Assembly (NCBI RefSeq): GCF_029961765.1
Contig: NZ_CP124681.1
Location: 558,001 to 622,000, forward strand
Reading direction: 5' to 3'
DNA: 64,000 nucleotides
DNA from: Nocardioides sp. QY071
GTDB lineage: Bacteria > Actinomycetota > Actinomycetes > Propionibacteriales > Nocardioidaceae
Both the position numbers and the translations under genes were made by a program. Under the pieces are notes generated by a model. The model worked only from the letters and a program-made list of their open reading frames with translations. It did not search any database and had not been told where the DNA came from. Positions 11,463 to 22,108 of the stretch are shown here, piece by piece (the first letter of the stretch is position 1; each line of letters starts with the position of its first letter).

Positions 11463-12475
11463 ACACACCTGGGGCCGAGCTTGCGCTGCCGATCGACGAC
11501 ACCGAACTCGCCGACCGCCTGCGGGCGCGGATGGCGACGGTCGAGGAGGCCCTCTACGGCCACGCGTCCAGCCGCGCGCCGTACGTCACCGAGGCGGCGC
11601 GCCACCTGCTCGCCGCCGGTGGCAAGCGGTTCCGCCCGCTCCTGGTCCTGCTGGCCGCCGAGGCCGGCCCGCGCCCGGACGCCGACGAGGTGCTCACCGC
11701 GGCCTGCGTCGTGGAGATCACCCACGTCGGCTCGCTCTACCACGACGACGTCATGGACGAGGCCGCGCTGCGCCGCGGCGAGGACTCGGCCAACGCCCGC
11801 TACGACAACCTGGTCGCGATCCTCACCGGCGACTGGCTGTTCGCGAAGTCCTCGGAGCTGACCGCCGAGCTGGGCCCGGACGCCGTACGCATCCAGGCGG
11901 AGACGTTCACCCGCCTCGTCGAGGGCCAGATCCTCGAGACCGTGAAGCCGGGCCCCGACGAGGACGCCCTGGCCCACTACCTCCAGGTCGTCGCCGGCAA
12001 GACCGGCTCCCTGATCGCGACCTCGGCCCACTACGGCGCCCTGTTCTCCGGCGCGGACCCGGCGGTGGTCGAGGCGCTGACGGCGTACGGCGAGCTCGTC
12101 GGCACCGCCTTCCAGCTCTCCGACGACATCCTCGACATCGCCTCCGAGAGCGAGGAGTCGGGCAAGACCCCCGGCACCGACCTCAAGGAGGGCGTGCCCA
12201 CCCTGCCGGTGCTCCTGGCCCGCTCTTCCACCGACCCGGCCGACGCACGCCTGCTCGAGCTTCTCGACCCGTCGCGATCCGACCTCGCCGGCGACGCGCA
12301 GCTGCACGCCGAGGCGCTCGACCTGCTCCGCAAGCACCCCGCGATGGGCCAGGCGCAGGCGTACGTCGTCGCGCGCGCCCAGGAGGCCAAGGAGCTGCTC
12401 CGGGCGCTGCCCGAGGGCTCGGTCCGCACCGCGCTCGAGGCGTTCGCCGACGTCGTTGCGGTCCGCTCCGCCTGA
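11459..12475 (+). CDS. trans-polyprenyl diphosphate synthase
   Basis: Head-to-tail prenyltransferase that extends allylic diphosphates with isopentenyl diphosphate; from its position directly after nuoN it probably makes the side chain of menaquinone, the electron acceptor of complex I. 338 residues. The two Asp-rich catalytic motifs are intact: DDVMDE near residue 99, and DDILD with the trailing GKTPGTDLKEGVPTLP. The GTG at 11459 was chosen because it overlaps the nuoN stop (GTGA) and gives a normal N-terminus; the open frame extends much further upstream but runs across nuoN. Chain length (hepta- to decaprenyl) cannot be told from the motifs alone. Confidence 0.93.
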   Translation: MNTPGAELALPIDDTELADRLRARMATVEEALYGHASSRAPYVTEAARHLLAAGGKRFRPLLVLLAAEAGPRPDADEVLTAACVVEITHVGSLYHDDVMDEAALRRGEDSANARYDNLVAILTGDWLFAKSSELTAELGPDAVRIQAETFTRLVEGQILETVKPGPDEDALAHYLQVVAGKTGSLIATSAHYGALFSGADPAVVEALTAYGELVGTAFQLSDDILDIASESEESGKTPGTDLKEGVPTLPVLLARSSTDPADARLLELLDPSRSDLAGDAQLHAEALDLLRKHPAMGQAQAYVVARAQEAKELLRALPEGSVRTALEAFADVVAVRSA

Positions 12476-12575
12476 CGCACGCGCGGAGTGATCGGCAGCA
12501 CCTGTCACGGGTTCGGCCGAACCGTGGTGGCGCGGGCTCGTTGAATGCCAGTAAGTCAGTTAACTTTTCTGGCGT

Positions 12576-12617
12576 CTCGTGCGGCGGCGACGTGCACCCC
12601 GTCCGCCGCCGCACGAG
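12576..12617 (+). terminator. strong GC hairpin after the nuo/prenyl synthase operon
   Basis: A perfect 14-bp inverted repeat, CTCGTGCGGCGGCG at 12576-12589 and its complement at 12604-12617, with a 14-nt loop. It lies 100 bp after the prenyl synthase stop, so it probably ends the operon transcript. There is no U-tract, as is common in high-GC actinobacteria. Confidence 0.7.
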
Positions 12618-12625
12618 GCCTCGGG

Positions 12626-12837
12626 CGCTTGTAACTACGCGTTACTGCACGAATTTCGGTGCTCTAACGCCCGGGTACTAGCAAGAGTGCCGAGGTAGAT
12701 GCGGCGGGTCGACGGCGACCCAGGCGGGCACTGAGCCGTTGCCGCAGTCGGTGCCCGCACCTGACTACCCGGGCGTTATGGCACCTACCTCGGTGCTCTG
12801 GCGGCTGTTTTCGTGCTGTAACCCTTAGTTACAAGCG
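12626..12837. repeat. nested long palindromic element between convergent genes
   Basis: The 364-bp space between the convergent prenyl synthase and rarD genes holds no gene; besides the preceding hairpin it holds this element. Outer arms match perfectly over 12 bp (CGCTTGTAACTA at 12626-12637, complement at 12826-12837). A second 13-bp perfect pair, TAACGCCCGGGTA, lies at 12665-12677 and, as its complement, at 12766-12778. A third pair at 12685-12702 and 12781-12798 matches at 15 of 18 positions. Two local hairpins lie inside (12706-12721; 12724-12731 with 12751-12758). The right arm stops 2 bp short of the rarD stop codon. It could be a bidirectional terminator, a structured RNA or a small non-autonomous repeat. 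Confidence 0.6.
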
Positions 12838-12839
12838 GC

Positions 12840-13748
12840 TCAGACCGCGCAGGCCTCGGCGGCCGCCGCGAGCTGGCGGCGGTGGTGGCGCAGCGCCTCG
12901 GCGGTGAGCACGACCAGCGCCAGCCACACCAGCGCGAACCCGATCCAGCGGCCGGCGGGCATGTGCTCGCCGAGCAGGGTGACGCCGAGGGCGAACTGGA
13001 TCGACGGGGTGAGGTACTGCAGCAGGCCCAGGGTCGTCATCGAGACCCGGGTGGCCGCGCCACCGAAGCAGAGCAGGGGGATGGCGGTGACGACTCCGCT
13101 CGCGACGAGCAGGAAGACGTGGCCGGGGCCCTCACCGGCGAAGTGGGCGCGGCCGCTGGCGCCGAGCCAGACCAGGTAGCCGAGGGCGAAGGGGGCGATC
13201 ACGGCGGTCTCGAAGGCGAGGCTCTCGATCGCGCCGACGCCGGCGGACTTCTTGGCGAGGCCGTACGTGCCGAACGATAAGGCGAGGACGAGCGCGATGA
13301 CAGGCGGCCGGCCGTAGTCGACCGTGAGGAGCACGACGGCGGCGAACCCGATGGCCAGGGCGGTCCATTGCACGGGCCGGAGACGCTCGCCGAGGACGAG
13401 CACGCCCATCAGCACGGTGACCAGCGGGTTGATGAAGTAGCCGAGGGAGGTCTCGACGACGCGCTCGCTGTTGACGCCGTAGATGTAGGTGCCCCAGTTG
13501 GCCGTGATGGTGGCGGCGGCGACCACGAGCAGGAGCGTCGTGCGACGATCGCGGAGCACGTCACGCAGCGCGCCCAGCCGCCGCAGCGCGACGACGAGCA
13601 CGCCCATAGCGACCAACGACCAGACCATGCGGTGGGCGAGGATCTCGACGGCGCCGCTGGGTTTGAGCAGGGGCCAGTACAGGGGAAACGCACCCCACAT
13701 CAGGTACGCGAGGAACCCGAGGACGAAGCCACGGCGCTGGTCCGACAC
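12840..13748 (-). CDS. rarD: RarD-like EamA-family membrane permease
   Basis: Ten-helix drug/metabolite transporter-superfamily permease; E. coli RarD is the founding member, and the substrate is not known. 302 residues made of two EamA halves. The opening GFVLGFLAYLMWGAFPLYWP and the following AVEILAHRMVWSL match the RarD subgroup well; a later stretch TNWGTYIYGVNSERVVETSL also fits the subgroup. It is transcribed alone, divergent from the small secreted protein gene (116-bp gap) and convergent with the nuo operon. Confidence 0.85.
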   Translation of the reverse strand: MSDQRRGFVLGFLAYLMWGAFPLYWPLLKPSGAVEILAHRMVWSLVAMGVLVVALRRLGALRDVLRDRRTTLLLVVAAATITANWGTYIYGVNSERVVETSLGYFINPLVTVLMGVLVLGERLRPVQWTALAIGFAAVVLLTVDYGRPPVIALVLALSFGTYGLAKKSAGVGAIESLAFETAVIAPFALGYLVWLGASGRAHFAGEGPGHVFLLVASGVVTAIPLLCFGGAATRVSMTTLGLLQYLTPSIQFALGVTLLGEHMPAGRWIGFALVWLALVVLTAEALRHHRRQLAAAAEACAV

Positions 13749-13864
13749 ACTGGGACCTTAGCGACGTGTTGCCACGACCCGCGGGGCCGGTGGTTTCAGG
13801 TCGTGTCCAGGTGGGCACGAAGGCCGTGTCCACGAACGATCCCGATCTCGAGGGGGAGTCCCTG

Positions 13865-14311
13865 ATGCGATTCACTCGCACGATCTCTGTCCTGGTCGCG
13901 GCCTTCACCGCCGCGCTCCTCGGCCTGACGCTGGCGCCGACCGGTGCCCAGGCCGCCGATTCGATCCAGGTCCAGCCGGCGACCAGCAAGGTCGTCGCCG
14001 CCAAGGGCGTCACGCCGCGCGCTGTCGGCATCGGCGACTGCGGCCCCAACCCGCCGAACTGCTACGGCAAGCGCCTGTGGGCCAAGTTCGCGACCAACCC
14101 GCTCGCGCCGGGCGTCAAGATCAAGGTCTACGTCAAGCGCAGCGGCAAGTGGGTCCGGGTTGCCAAGGTCAAGACCAAGGCCAGCGGCCTGACCAAGAAG
14201 GTCTTCGTCAAGGCCGAGCGTCGCAAGACCACCCGCTACAAGGTCGTCGCCAAGGGTGACGCCGTCTACGCCAAGGCGATCTTCAAGTTCAAGGTCTACC
14301 CGCGCAGCTGA
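13865..14311 (+). CDS. small basic secreted protein of unknown function
   Basis: Not recognised. 148 residues. The first 29 or so form a clear Sec signal peptide (MRFTRTISVLVAAFTAALLG with an AQA cleavage site). The mature part has two Cys (GDCGPNPPNCYGKR), which could form a disulfide, followed by a Lys/Arg-rich, Val-rich stretch with alternating polarity, suggesting a small beta-sandwich with high positive charge. The ATG at 13865 was chosen over upstream starts because it directly precedes the signal peptide and follows GAGGGGGAG by a good distance. A strong bidirectional terminator follows. Confidence 0.75.
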   Translation: MRFTRTISVLVAAFTAALLGLTLAPTGAQAADSIQVQPATSKVVAAKGVTPRAVGIGDCGPNPPNCYGKRLWAKFATNPLAPGVKIKVYVKRSGKWVRVAKVKTKASGLTKKVFVKAERRKTTRYKVVAKGDAVYAKAIFKFKVYPRS

Positions 14312-14330
14312 CGGACCCCGTCCCGCGCAA

Positions 14331-14369
14331 CGCAACGCGCCGCCGAGCTCAGCTCGGCGGCGCGTTGCG
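14331..14369. terminator. bidirectional hairpin terminator
   Basis: A 19-bp perfect inverted repeat (arms 14331-14349 and 14351-14369, centred on base 14350) lies between the convergent small secreted protein gene and korB. It is followed by ATTTCG on the + strand. Position and strength fit a terminator that serves both genes. Confidence 0.85.
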
Positions 14370-14392
14370 ATTTCGTACGGCGGGGGACCGGG

Positions 14393-15513
14393 TCAGTCGA
14401 TGGTCCAGGTGTCGCCCGCGTTGATGAGGGCGGTGAGCCGCTCCTCGGGGCTGCCCTGCGCCGCCGCGGCCTCGCTGGCGGTGGCGACCTGGGCACGGGC
14501 CTGGTCGTCGTACGTCGGGCGCTCGACCTGGCGGAAGATGCCGATCGGGCTCCGGTTGAGGTAGCCCGCGTCGGTGAGCCGCGAGATCGCGAACGCGGTC
14601 GACGGGTCGGGGCTCTGCGCGTCGTGGACGATGATCGCCTCGGTCGCCACGGACGCGGTGTCGGCGACCTCGACGCCGCCACCGGCGCCGCGCACCAGCG
14701 CCTTGTCGCCCAGGCCCGTGGCCTCGTCCCGCACGCCTAAGGTGATCGGCTCGCCGTGGGTGAGCGGGATCAGGGCGTGCGCGTTGTCGCGGTCCTTGAT
14801 CGCGTCGAACGCGCCGTCGTTGAAGATCGGGCAGTTCTGGTAGATCTCGACGAGGCTGGTGCCGCGGTGGGCGGCTGCGGCGGCGAGGACGGCGGTGAGG
14901 TGCTTGCGGTCGGAGTCGATGGTGCGGGCCACGAAGGTGGCTTCGGCGCCGAGGGCGAGCGAGACCGGGTTGAAGGGGTGGTCGAGGGAGCCGACGGGGG
15001 TGGACTTGGTGACCTTGCCGACTTCGCTGGTGGGGGAGTACTGGCCCTTGGTGAGGCCGTAGATGCGGTTGTTGAACAGCAGGATCGTCATGTTGACGTT
15101 GCGGCGCAGGGCGTGGATGAGGTGGTTGCCGCCGATGGAGAGTGCGTCGCCGTCGCCGGTGACGACCCAGACCGAGAGGTCTTCGCGGGCGGTGGCGATG
15201 CCGGTCGCGATGGAGGGTGCGCGGCCGTGGATCGAGTGCATGCCGTAGGTGTCGAGGTAGTAGGGGAAGCGCGAGCTGCAGCCGATGCCGGAGACGAAGA
15301 CGATGTTCTCGCGTCGTAGTCCGAGGTCGGGCAGGAAGGACTGGACGGCCTTGAGGACGGCGTAGTCGCCGCAGCCGGGGCACCAGCGGACCTCCTGGTC
15401 GCTGGAGAAGTCCTTCGCGGTCTGGGTCTCGCCCTCGGCCAGGGTGGGGACGAGCGCGGTGCCCACAGAATGACGCGTGGGCATGGGGAGATCGGTGCTT
15501 GTGGTGGGGGTGC

Positions 15514-15517
<4 letters not shown>
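14393..15517 (-). CDS. korB: 2-oxoacid:ferredoxin oxidoreductase beta subunit (2-oxoglutarate type)
   Basis: Thiamine-diphosphate- and Fe-S-bearing subunit that with KorA oxidatively decarboxylates a 2-oxoacid, probably 2-oxoglutarate, to acyl-CoA while reducing ferredoxin. 374 residues. Seen: RWCPGCGDYAVLKAVQSFLP with the CxxC ligands, the TPP-binding stretch VVTGDGDALSIGGNHLIHAL with NVNMTILLFNNRIYGLTKGQ, and ENCP-like IYQNCPIFNDGAF. The ATG at 15517 overlaps the korA stop by 4 bp; the longer open frame upstream lies over korA. Substrate assignment comes from similarity to actinobacterial KorB, not from a diagnostic residue. Confidence 0.94.
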
Positions 15518-17493
<1,976 letters not shown>

Positions 17494-17559
17494 ACCTGCT
17501 CCACTTCTCTCGACATCGACGTCGGCCGTGGGGAAGCGGCGACGGCGTCAGGTGGGTCG

Positions 17560-17586
17560 ATTCTAGGATCAAACTAGAACACGTTC
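17560..17586 (-). promoter_or_regulatory. korAB promoter with palindromic operator-like site
   Basis: Read towards korA, a TAGAAT -10-like hexamer (17565-17560) is directly preceded by TCTAGTTTGAT (17578-17568). The site reads as a dyad on the + strand, TTCTAG-N7-CTAGAA at 17561-17579, and adjoins GAAC-N2-GTTC (17577-17586). The same TCTAGTTTGAT lies upstream of sbp. Seen: the sequences; inferred: a repressor or activator site. Confidence 0.5.
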
Positions 17587-17746
17587 CACCTTTCGGTGAA
17601 TGTCTTTCGTCGTCCCCTGCGGCCGGCGTGCGGCGCGGTTCTCGAAAACTCCTCACCACGATAGTCCGCCCTGCTCGCGTGCTCGGCCCCGTGCCGCCTG
17701 ATGGGCCGTTCCTGGCGGCCAGGGGGCGTGTGACCTCTGTCATGTC

Positions 17747-17809
17747 GTCGATTTGTCTACGACCGAGTCGCTTAACTCGCTAATGTGTATTATTCCGATC
17801 TAGTTTGAT
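17747..17809 (+). promoter_or_regulatory. sbp upstream region with element shared with korA
   Basis: The 365-bp gap between korA and sbp holds no gene. On the sbp side, TCTAGTTTGAT at 17799-17809 repeats the korA element in the same orientation relative to the gene it precedes, 50 bp before the sbp start. AT-rich TATTAT (17788-17793) lies just upstream and may be a -10. I cannot place a convincing -35. Confidence 0.45.
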
Positions 17810-17858
17810 GGAACCGGCCACCCGAGAGGCCGGCCCGAGCAAGCAAGGAATGGGTGCG

Positions 17859-18893
17859 ATGAAGCGAGTTCTCAAGGCTGCGGCCCTGGCGATGACCGGC
17901 GCTCTGGCGCTGACCGCCTGCGCCAGCGCCGACGGCGGCAGCGGCGACGACAAGGGCTCGACGGTCAACATCGTCGGGTTCGCCGTCCCGGAGGCCGGCA
18001 ACAAGGCCGCCGCGGCGGAGTTCAACAAGACCGAGGCCGGCAAGGACGTCACGTTCTCCGGCTCCTACGGCCCGTCGGGCGACCAGAGCCGCAAGGTCGC
18101 GGACACCAAGGGCAAGGACGTCGACTACGTCGTCTTCTCGCTCGAGCCCGACATGACCCGCCTGGTCGACGCCGGCCTCGTGGCCGACGACTGGAACGCC
18201 GGCCCCAACAAGGGCATCGTCTCCGAGTCGGTCGCTGTGATCGCCACCCAGAAGGGCAACCCGCTCGGCATCGAGGACTGGGACGACCTGACCCGCGACG
18301 ACGTCAAGATCGTCACGCCCGACCCGGCCAGCTCCGGCTCGGCGAAGTGGAACATCCTGGCGCTCTACACCTACGCCAAGCAGAACGGCGCCACCGAGGA
18401 GCAGGCGGACGCCTTCCTCGAGAAGGTCTTCAAGAACGTCACCACCTGGGCCGCCAGCGGCCGTGAGGCGACCGAGGCGTTCAAGAAGGGTGTCGGCAAT
18501 GTCTTGCTCACCTACGAGAACGAGGCGATCCTGGCCCGCCAGAACGGCGAGGACCTGGACTACATCGTCCCGCCGCACACCTTCCTCATCGAGAACCCGG
18601 GCGCAGTCCTGGAGAAGTCCGACCCGGCGGCCAAGGACTGGCTGGACTTCCTCCTCAGCGACGCCGGCCAGACCGCGTTCGTGGAGAAGGGCTTCCGCCC
18701 CGTCGGCGACCTCGACATCTCCGGCATCCAGGTCGAGGGTGCGAACGACCCGGGCAACCCCTTCCCGGCCCCGGCCTCGCTGAGCACCGCTGCCGACCTC
18801 GGCGGCTGGAGCGCCATCAACGCGGAGTGGTTCGGCAAGGACGGTGAGAAGCTCCGCTTCGACAAGCTGTACGCCGAAGCGACCAAGCAGTGA
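17859..18893 (+). CDS. sbp: sulfate-binding lipoprotein of the sulfate ABC transporter
   Basis: Extracytoplasmic solute-binding protein that captures sulfate or thiosulfate for CysTW. 344 residues, with a lipoprotein signal (AALAMTGALALTACAS, lipidation Cys in LTAC). The body has the sulfate-binding-protein signatures: SYGPSGDQSRKVADTKGKDV, then IVTPDPASSGSAKWNILALY and YENEAILARQNGEDLDYIVP. The ATG at 17859 was preferred to ATG 17850 because AAGGA lies about 10 bp before it. The stop overlaps the cysT GTG start by 4 bp. Confidence 0.93.
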   Translation: MKRVLKAAALAMTGALALTACASADGGSGDDKGSTVNIVGFAVPEAGNKAAAAEFNKTEAGKDVTFSGSYGPSGDQSRKVADTKGKDVDYVVFSLEPDMTRLVDAGLVADDWNAGPNKGIVSESVAVIATQKGNPLGIEDWDDLTRDDVKIVTPDPASSGSAKWNILALYTYAKQNGATEEQADAFLEKVFKNVTTWAASGREATEAFKKGVGNVLLTYENEAILARQNGEDLDYIVPPHTFLIENPGAVLEKSDPAAKDWLDFLLSDAGQTAFVEKGFRPVGDLDISGIQVEGANDPGNPFPAPASLSTAADLGGWSAINAEWFGKDGEKLRFDKLYAEATKQ

Positions 18894-19738
18894 CCGACAC
18901 ACTCGTCGCACCCCCTGGGCCGGCTCGCACGACGAGCCGGCCCAGCGGGCTGTTCCGCCTCACCCCCGCCTCGGGGGTGGGCCTGGGCGTGGCACTGGTC
19001 TGGTTCAGCGTCCTCGTCCTGCTGCCGCTCGCGGCGGTGGTGGGGGCCGCTGCCGCCGGCGGCTGGGAGGCGTTCTGGAACACGCTGACCGACGCGCAGA
19101 CCTTCGCCGCGCTGCGCCTGACCGTCCTCGAGGCCCTGGGCGTCACCGTCGTCAACGCCGTCATCGGCACCGTCGTCGCCTGGGTGCTGGTCCGCGACCA
19201 GTTCTTCGGAAAGCGGATCCTCGACGTCGTCATCGACATCCCGTTCGCGCTGCCGACGATCGTCGCCGGCCTGGTCCTGCTCAGCCTGTGGGGCCCGGAG
19301 AGCCCGGTGGGGGTGAACATCGTGAACACCCGCCAGGGAATCTTCCTGGCGCTGCTCTTCGTCACGCTGCCCTTCGTCGTGCGCACGGTGCAGCCGGTCC
19401 TGCTCGAGCTCGACGCCGACGTCGAGGAGGCGGCGGCGTCGCTGGGCGCCTCGCGGCTCACCACCTTCCGCCGGGTCATCCTCCCGAGCCTGGTGCCGGC
19501 GATCGCGGCCGGCTCCTCGCTGGGCTTCGCGCGCGCGATCAGCGAGTTCGGCTCCCTGGTCCTCATCTCGGGCAACACGCCCTACGAGACCGAGGTCGCG
19601 TCGTTGAAGATCCTCAAGTTCCTCGAGGGGGACAACCAGGCCGGCGCGGCCGCGGTCGCCGTACTGCTGCTCGTCGTGGCGGTGCTGACGATCGTGGCCC
19701 TCGACGTCATCTCGCGGAGGGTGGCGCGCCGTGGCTGA
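18890..19738 (+). CDS. cysT: sulfate ABC transporter permease CysT
   Basis: Inner-membrane permease subunit of the sulfate/thiosulfate importer. 282 residues, six or so helices. The EAA loop that contacts the ATPase is visible in EEAAASLGASRLTTFRRVIL, followed by PSLVPAIAAGSSLGFARAIS. The GTG start overlaps the sbp stop; its own stop overlaps cysW by 8 bp. Order binding protein-T-W-A is the standard one and decides T versus W. Confidence 0.93.
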   Translation: MTDTLVAPPGPARTTSRPSGLFRLTPASGVGLGVALVWFSVLVLLPLAAVVGAAAAGGWEAFWNTLTDAQTFAALRLTVLEALGVTVVNAVIGTVVAWVLVRDQFFGKRILDVVIDIPFALPTIVAGLVLLSLWGPESPVGVNIVNTRQGIFLALLFVTLPFVVRTVQPVLLELDADVEEAAASLGASRLTTFRRVILPSLVPAIAAGSSLGFARAISEFGSLVLISGNTPYETEVASLKILKFLEGDNQAGAAAVAVLLLVVAVLTIVALDVISRRVARRG

Positions 19739-20579
19739 CACCCGACAGATCCGGGCCCGGCGCGGTCCGGTGGCCTACCTCCTGCGCACGCTGGTGATCG
19801 TCTACCTGGCGGTGCTGGTCATCTGGCCGCTCTACGAGGTCGGCAAGCAGACGTTCGCGCCGAGCAAGGTCGGTGCGGAGGGCGGCCTGTCCGCCTTCCT
19901 CGACCGGCTCAGCGACCCGTCGGTGACCTACGCCTTCAACCTCACCGGAACCGTCGCGTTCTGGGCGGTCCTGATCAACACCCTGTTCGGGGTGGGCATC
20001 TCGCTGCTCATCGTGCGCTACCAGTTCCCGGGCCGGCGCATCCTCTCGGTGCTCGTCGACCTGCCGATGTCGGTCTCGCCGGTGGTCGTCGGCCTCGCGC
20101 TGGTGCTGGCCTACAGCACCGGCAAGGGCTGGTTCGGTGAGGCACTCGAGTCGGTCGGCTTCTACGTCATCGGCACCACGCCGGGCCTGATCATGGCGAC
20201 CGCCTTCGTCAGCCTGCCGCTGGTGATCCGGGAGATCGTGCCCGTGCTCGAGGAGATCGGCACCGACGCCGAGATGGCCGCCAGCAGCCTCGGGGCCAAC
20301 GGCTGGCAGACCTTCCGGCGGATCACGCTGCCCAGCATCAAGTGGGCGGTCGTGTACGGCGTCGTGCTCAGTATGGCCCGCTCGCTCGGGGAGTTCGGCG
20401 CGGTCAAGATCGTCAGTCCCGGAGCCGAGTTCCGCGGCGAGACCGCCACCCTTCTCATCCAGAACCGTTACAACAACTACGAGGAGCCCACGGCGTACGC
20501 CGCCGCGTTCGTGCTCGTGCTCGCCTCCGTGCTGGCCCTCGTCGTCGTCTCCCTGATCCGCAAGGAGGATCACGCATGA
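19731..20579 (+). CDS. cysW: sulfate ABC transporter permease CysW
   Basis: Second permease of the sulfate importer. 282 residues. Seen: [20 protein letters not shown] and an EAA loop [20 protein letters not shown] followed by [23 protein letters not shown] start inside the end of cysT. The C-terminal coding end holds the AAGGAGGA ribosome-binding site of cysA. Confidence 0.93.
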   Translation: MADTRQIRARRGPVAYLLRTLVIVYLAVLVIWPLYEVGKQTFAPSKVGAEGGLSAFLDRLSDPSVTYAFNLTGTVAFWAVLINTLFGVGISLLIVRYQFPGRRILSVLVDLPMSVSPVVVGLALVLAYSTGKGWFGEALESVGFYVIGTTPGLIMATAFVSLPLVIREIVPVLEEIGTDAEMAASSLGANGWQTFRRITLPSIKWAVVYGVVLSMARSLGEFGAVKIVSPGAEFRGETATLLIQNRYNNYEEPTAYAAAFVLVLASVLALVVVSLIRKEDHA

Positions 20580-21574
20580 GCATCGAAGTGAGGGGTGTCG
20601 GCAAGCGCTACGGCGACTTCGTCGCCCTCGAGGACATCAACGTCTCCCTGCCGACCGGCCAGCTGACCGCCCTGCTCGGGCCCAGCGGTGGTGGCAAGTC
20701 CACCCTGCTGCGCATCATCGCCGGCCTCGAGAGCGCCGACTCCGGCTCGGTCGAGATCGAGGGCACCGACGCCACGAGGCTGCCCCCGCAGAAGCGCAAC
20801 GTCGGCTTCGTGTTTCAGCACTACGCCGTCTTCAAGCACATGACGGTCGCCAAGAACGTCGCCTTCGGCCTGGAGATCCGCAAGCGTCCCAAGGCCGAGG
20901 TGAAGGCGAAGGTCGCCGAGCTGCTCGAGCTCGTGCACCTCTCGCAGTTCGCGCACCGGCTGCCCTCCCAGCTCTCCGGTGGTCAGCGGCAGCGCCTCGC
21001 GCTGGCCCGCGCCCTCGCCGTCGAGCCCTCGGTGCTGCTGCTCGACGAGCCGTTCGGCGCCCTCGACGCGAAGGTCCGCAAGGAGCTGCGTGACTGGCTG
21101 CGCCGCCTGCACGACGAGGTCCACGTGACGACCGTGTTCGTGACCCACGACCAGGAGGAGGCCCTCGAGGTCGCCGACGAGATCGTGGTCATCAACGAAG
21201 GCCGGATCGAGCAGATCGGCAGCCCCGACCAGCTGTACGACGAGCCGGCCAACGACTTCGTGATGGGCTTCCTCGGCGCGGTGACCCGGCTCGGGCCGCT
21301 GGTCCTGCGGCCCCACGACATCGAGGTCGCGGTCGCGCCCGGCGTACCCGGCTCCTCGGCGGGCGTGGTCCAGCGCGCGCTGCGCGTCGGCTTCGAGGTG
21401 CGCCTCACCGTCGACGTCGAGGGGCAGGACGAGCCGGTCCTGGTCGTGCTCTCCCGCACCCACGCACGCGCGCTCGACCTGGAGCTCGGCAGCAGGGTCT
21501 GGCTGAGCCCGACGACCGGCGCGACGACGGTCCCGGTGCTCGGGGTTCCGCGGGAGGCGGTGGCCTCCGCCTGA
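20576..21574 (+). CDS. cysA: sulfate ABC transporter ATP-binding protein CysA
   Basis: ATPase that drives the CysTW importer. 332 residues. Complete nucleotide-binding domain: Walker [11 protein letters not shown]-loop [11 protein letters not shown], signature [15 protein letters not shown], Walker B VLLLDEP, switch His in [10 protein letters not shown]; then a TOBE-like C-terminal domain from about residue 240. The ATG at 20576 has AAGGAGGAT 6 bp upstream and overlaps the cysW stop. The open frame upstream of that ATG overlaps cysW in another frame and is not coding. Confidence 0.95.
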   Translation: MSIEVRGVGKRYGDFVALEDINVSLPTGQLTALLGPSGGGKSTLLRIIAGLESADSGSVEIEGTDATRLPPQKRNVGFVFQHYAVFKHMTVAKNVAFGLEIRKRPKAEVKAKVAELLELVHLSQFAHRLPSQLSGGQRQRLALARALAVEPSVLLLDEPFGALDAKVRKELRDWLRRLHDEVHVTTVFVTHDQEEALEVADEIVVINEGRIEQIGSPDQLYDEPANDFVMGFLGAVTRLGPLVLRPHDIEVAVAPGVPGSSAGVVQRALRVGFEVRLTVDVEGQDEPVLVVLSRTHARALDLELGSRVWLSPTTGATTVPVLGVPREAVASA

Positions 21575-21643
21575 GATGACCGGGCCGGCGCCAGCGCGCG
21601 TGCGTCGCGGCGCGTAGCAGGCGGCGTCGGCCCGGTCATCTCA
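21572..21643 (+). terminator. hairpin starting at the cysA stop codon
   Basis: TGAGATGACCGGGCCG (21572-21587) is perfectly complementary to 21628-21643, a 16-bp stem closing a 40-nt loop that is itself GC-rich. The stem begins with the cysA stop codon. Probable end of the sulfate transporter transcript; the next gene starts 13 bp later. Confidence 0.7.
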
Positions 21644-21655
21644 TAGTCTGGGCGC

Positions 21656-22108
21656 GTGAGCTATCTGCGGGCGACGCGGGTCCTGTGCTGGCTGCTCGGG
21701 ATCGCGGTACTGGTGTCGGTCGTCCACTACGTCGACAACTACGTCAACTACGACGACTACCCGGTGCCGCCGGACGACGCGACCCTGCCGACCGTGACCA
21801 AGGCCCTGGTCGCGATCGGCTGGTTCGCCTTCACCGCGCTCGGGGCGGTCGGGCTGCTGCTGTGGTTCCGGCGCCACATCACCACCGCCGCGGTGTTCCT
21901 GACCGGCTACTCGGTCTCGGGACTGATCGGCATCGGCCACTACACGGTCCCCGGCGCCACCGACATGGTCTGGTGGCGCCAGGCACACGTGGTCGCCGAC
22001 ATCGTGTGCGGCGCCGCTGTGTTCGGTTTCGCGCTCTGGGCGGCGAAGAACTCCGACGAGCTCATCCCTCCCGGCGCGAGGAAGCCTCCCGCTCCGCCCG
22101 CTGCCTGA
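21656..22108 (+). CDS. small four-helix membrane protein, unknown function
   Basis: Not recognised. 150 residues with four hydrophobic segments (near residues 8-26, 46-68, 75-97 and 112-130) and a short periplasmic-looking acidic loop, YVDNYVNYDDYPVPPDD, after the first. A His-bearing helix (GIGHYTVPGATDMVWWRQAH) could bind a ligand. GTG start at 21656; TAGTCT sits about 6 bp upstream, so the transcript may be leaderless. The 3' end overlaps the convergent SRPBCC gene by 47 bp. Confidence 0.75.
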   Translation: MSYLRATRVLCWLLGIAVLVSVVHYVDNYVNYDDYPVPPDDATLPTVTKALVAIGWFAFTALGAVGLLLWFRRHITTAAVFLTGYSVSGLIGIGHYTVPGATDMVWWRQAHVVADIVCGAAVFGFALWAAKNSDELIPPGARKPPAPPAA

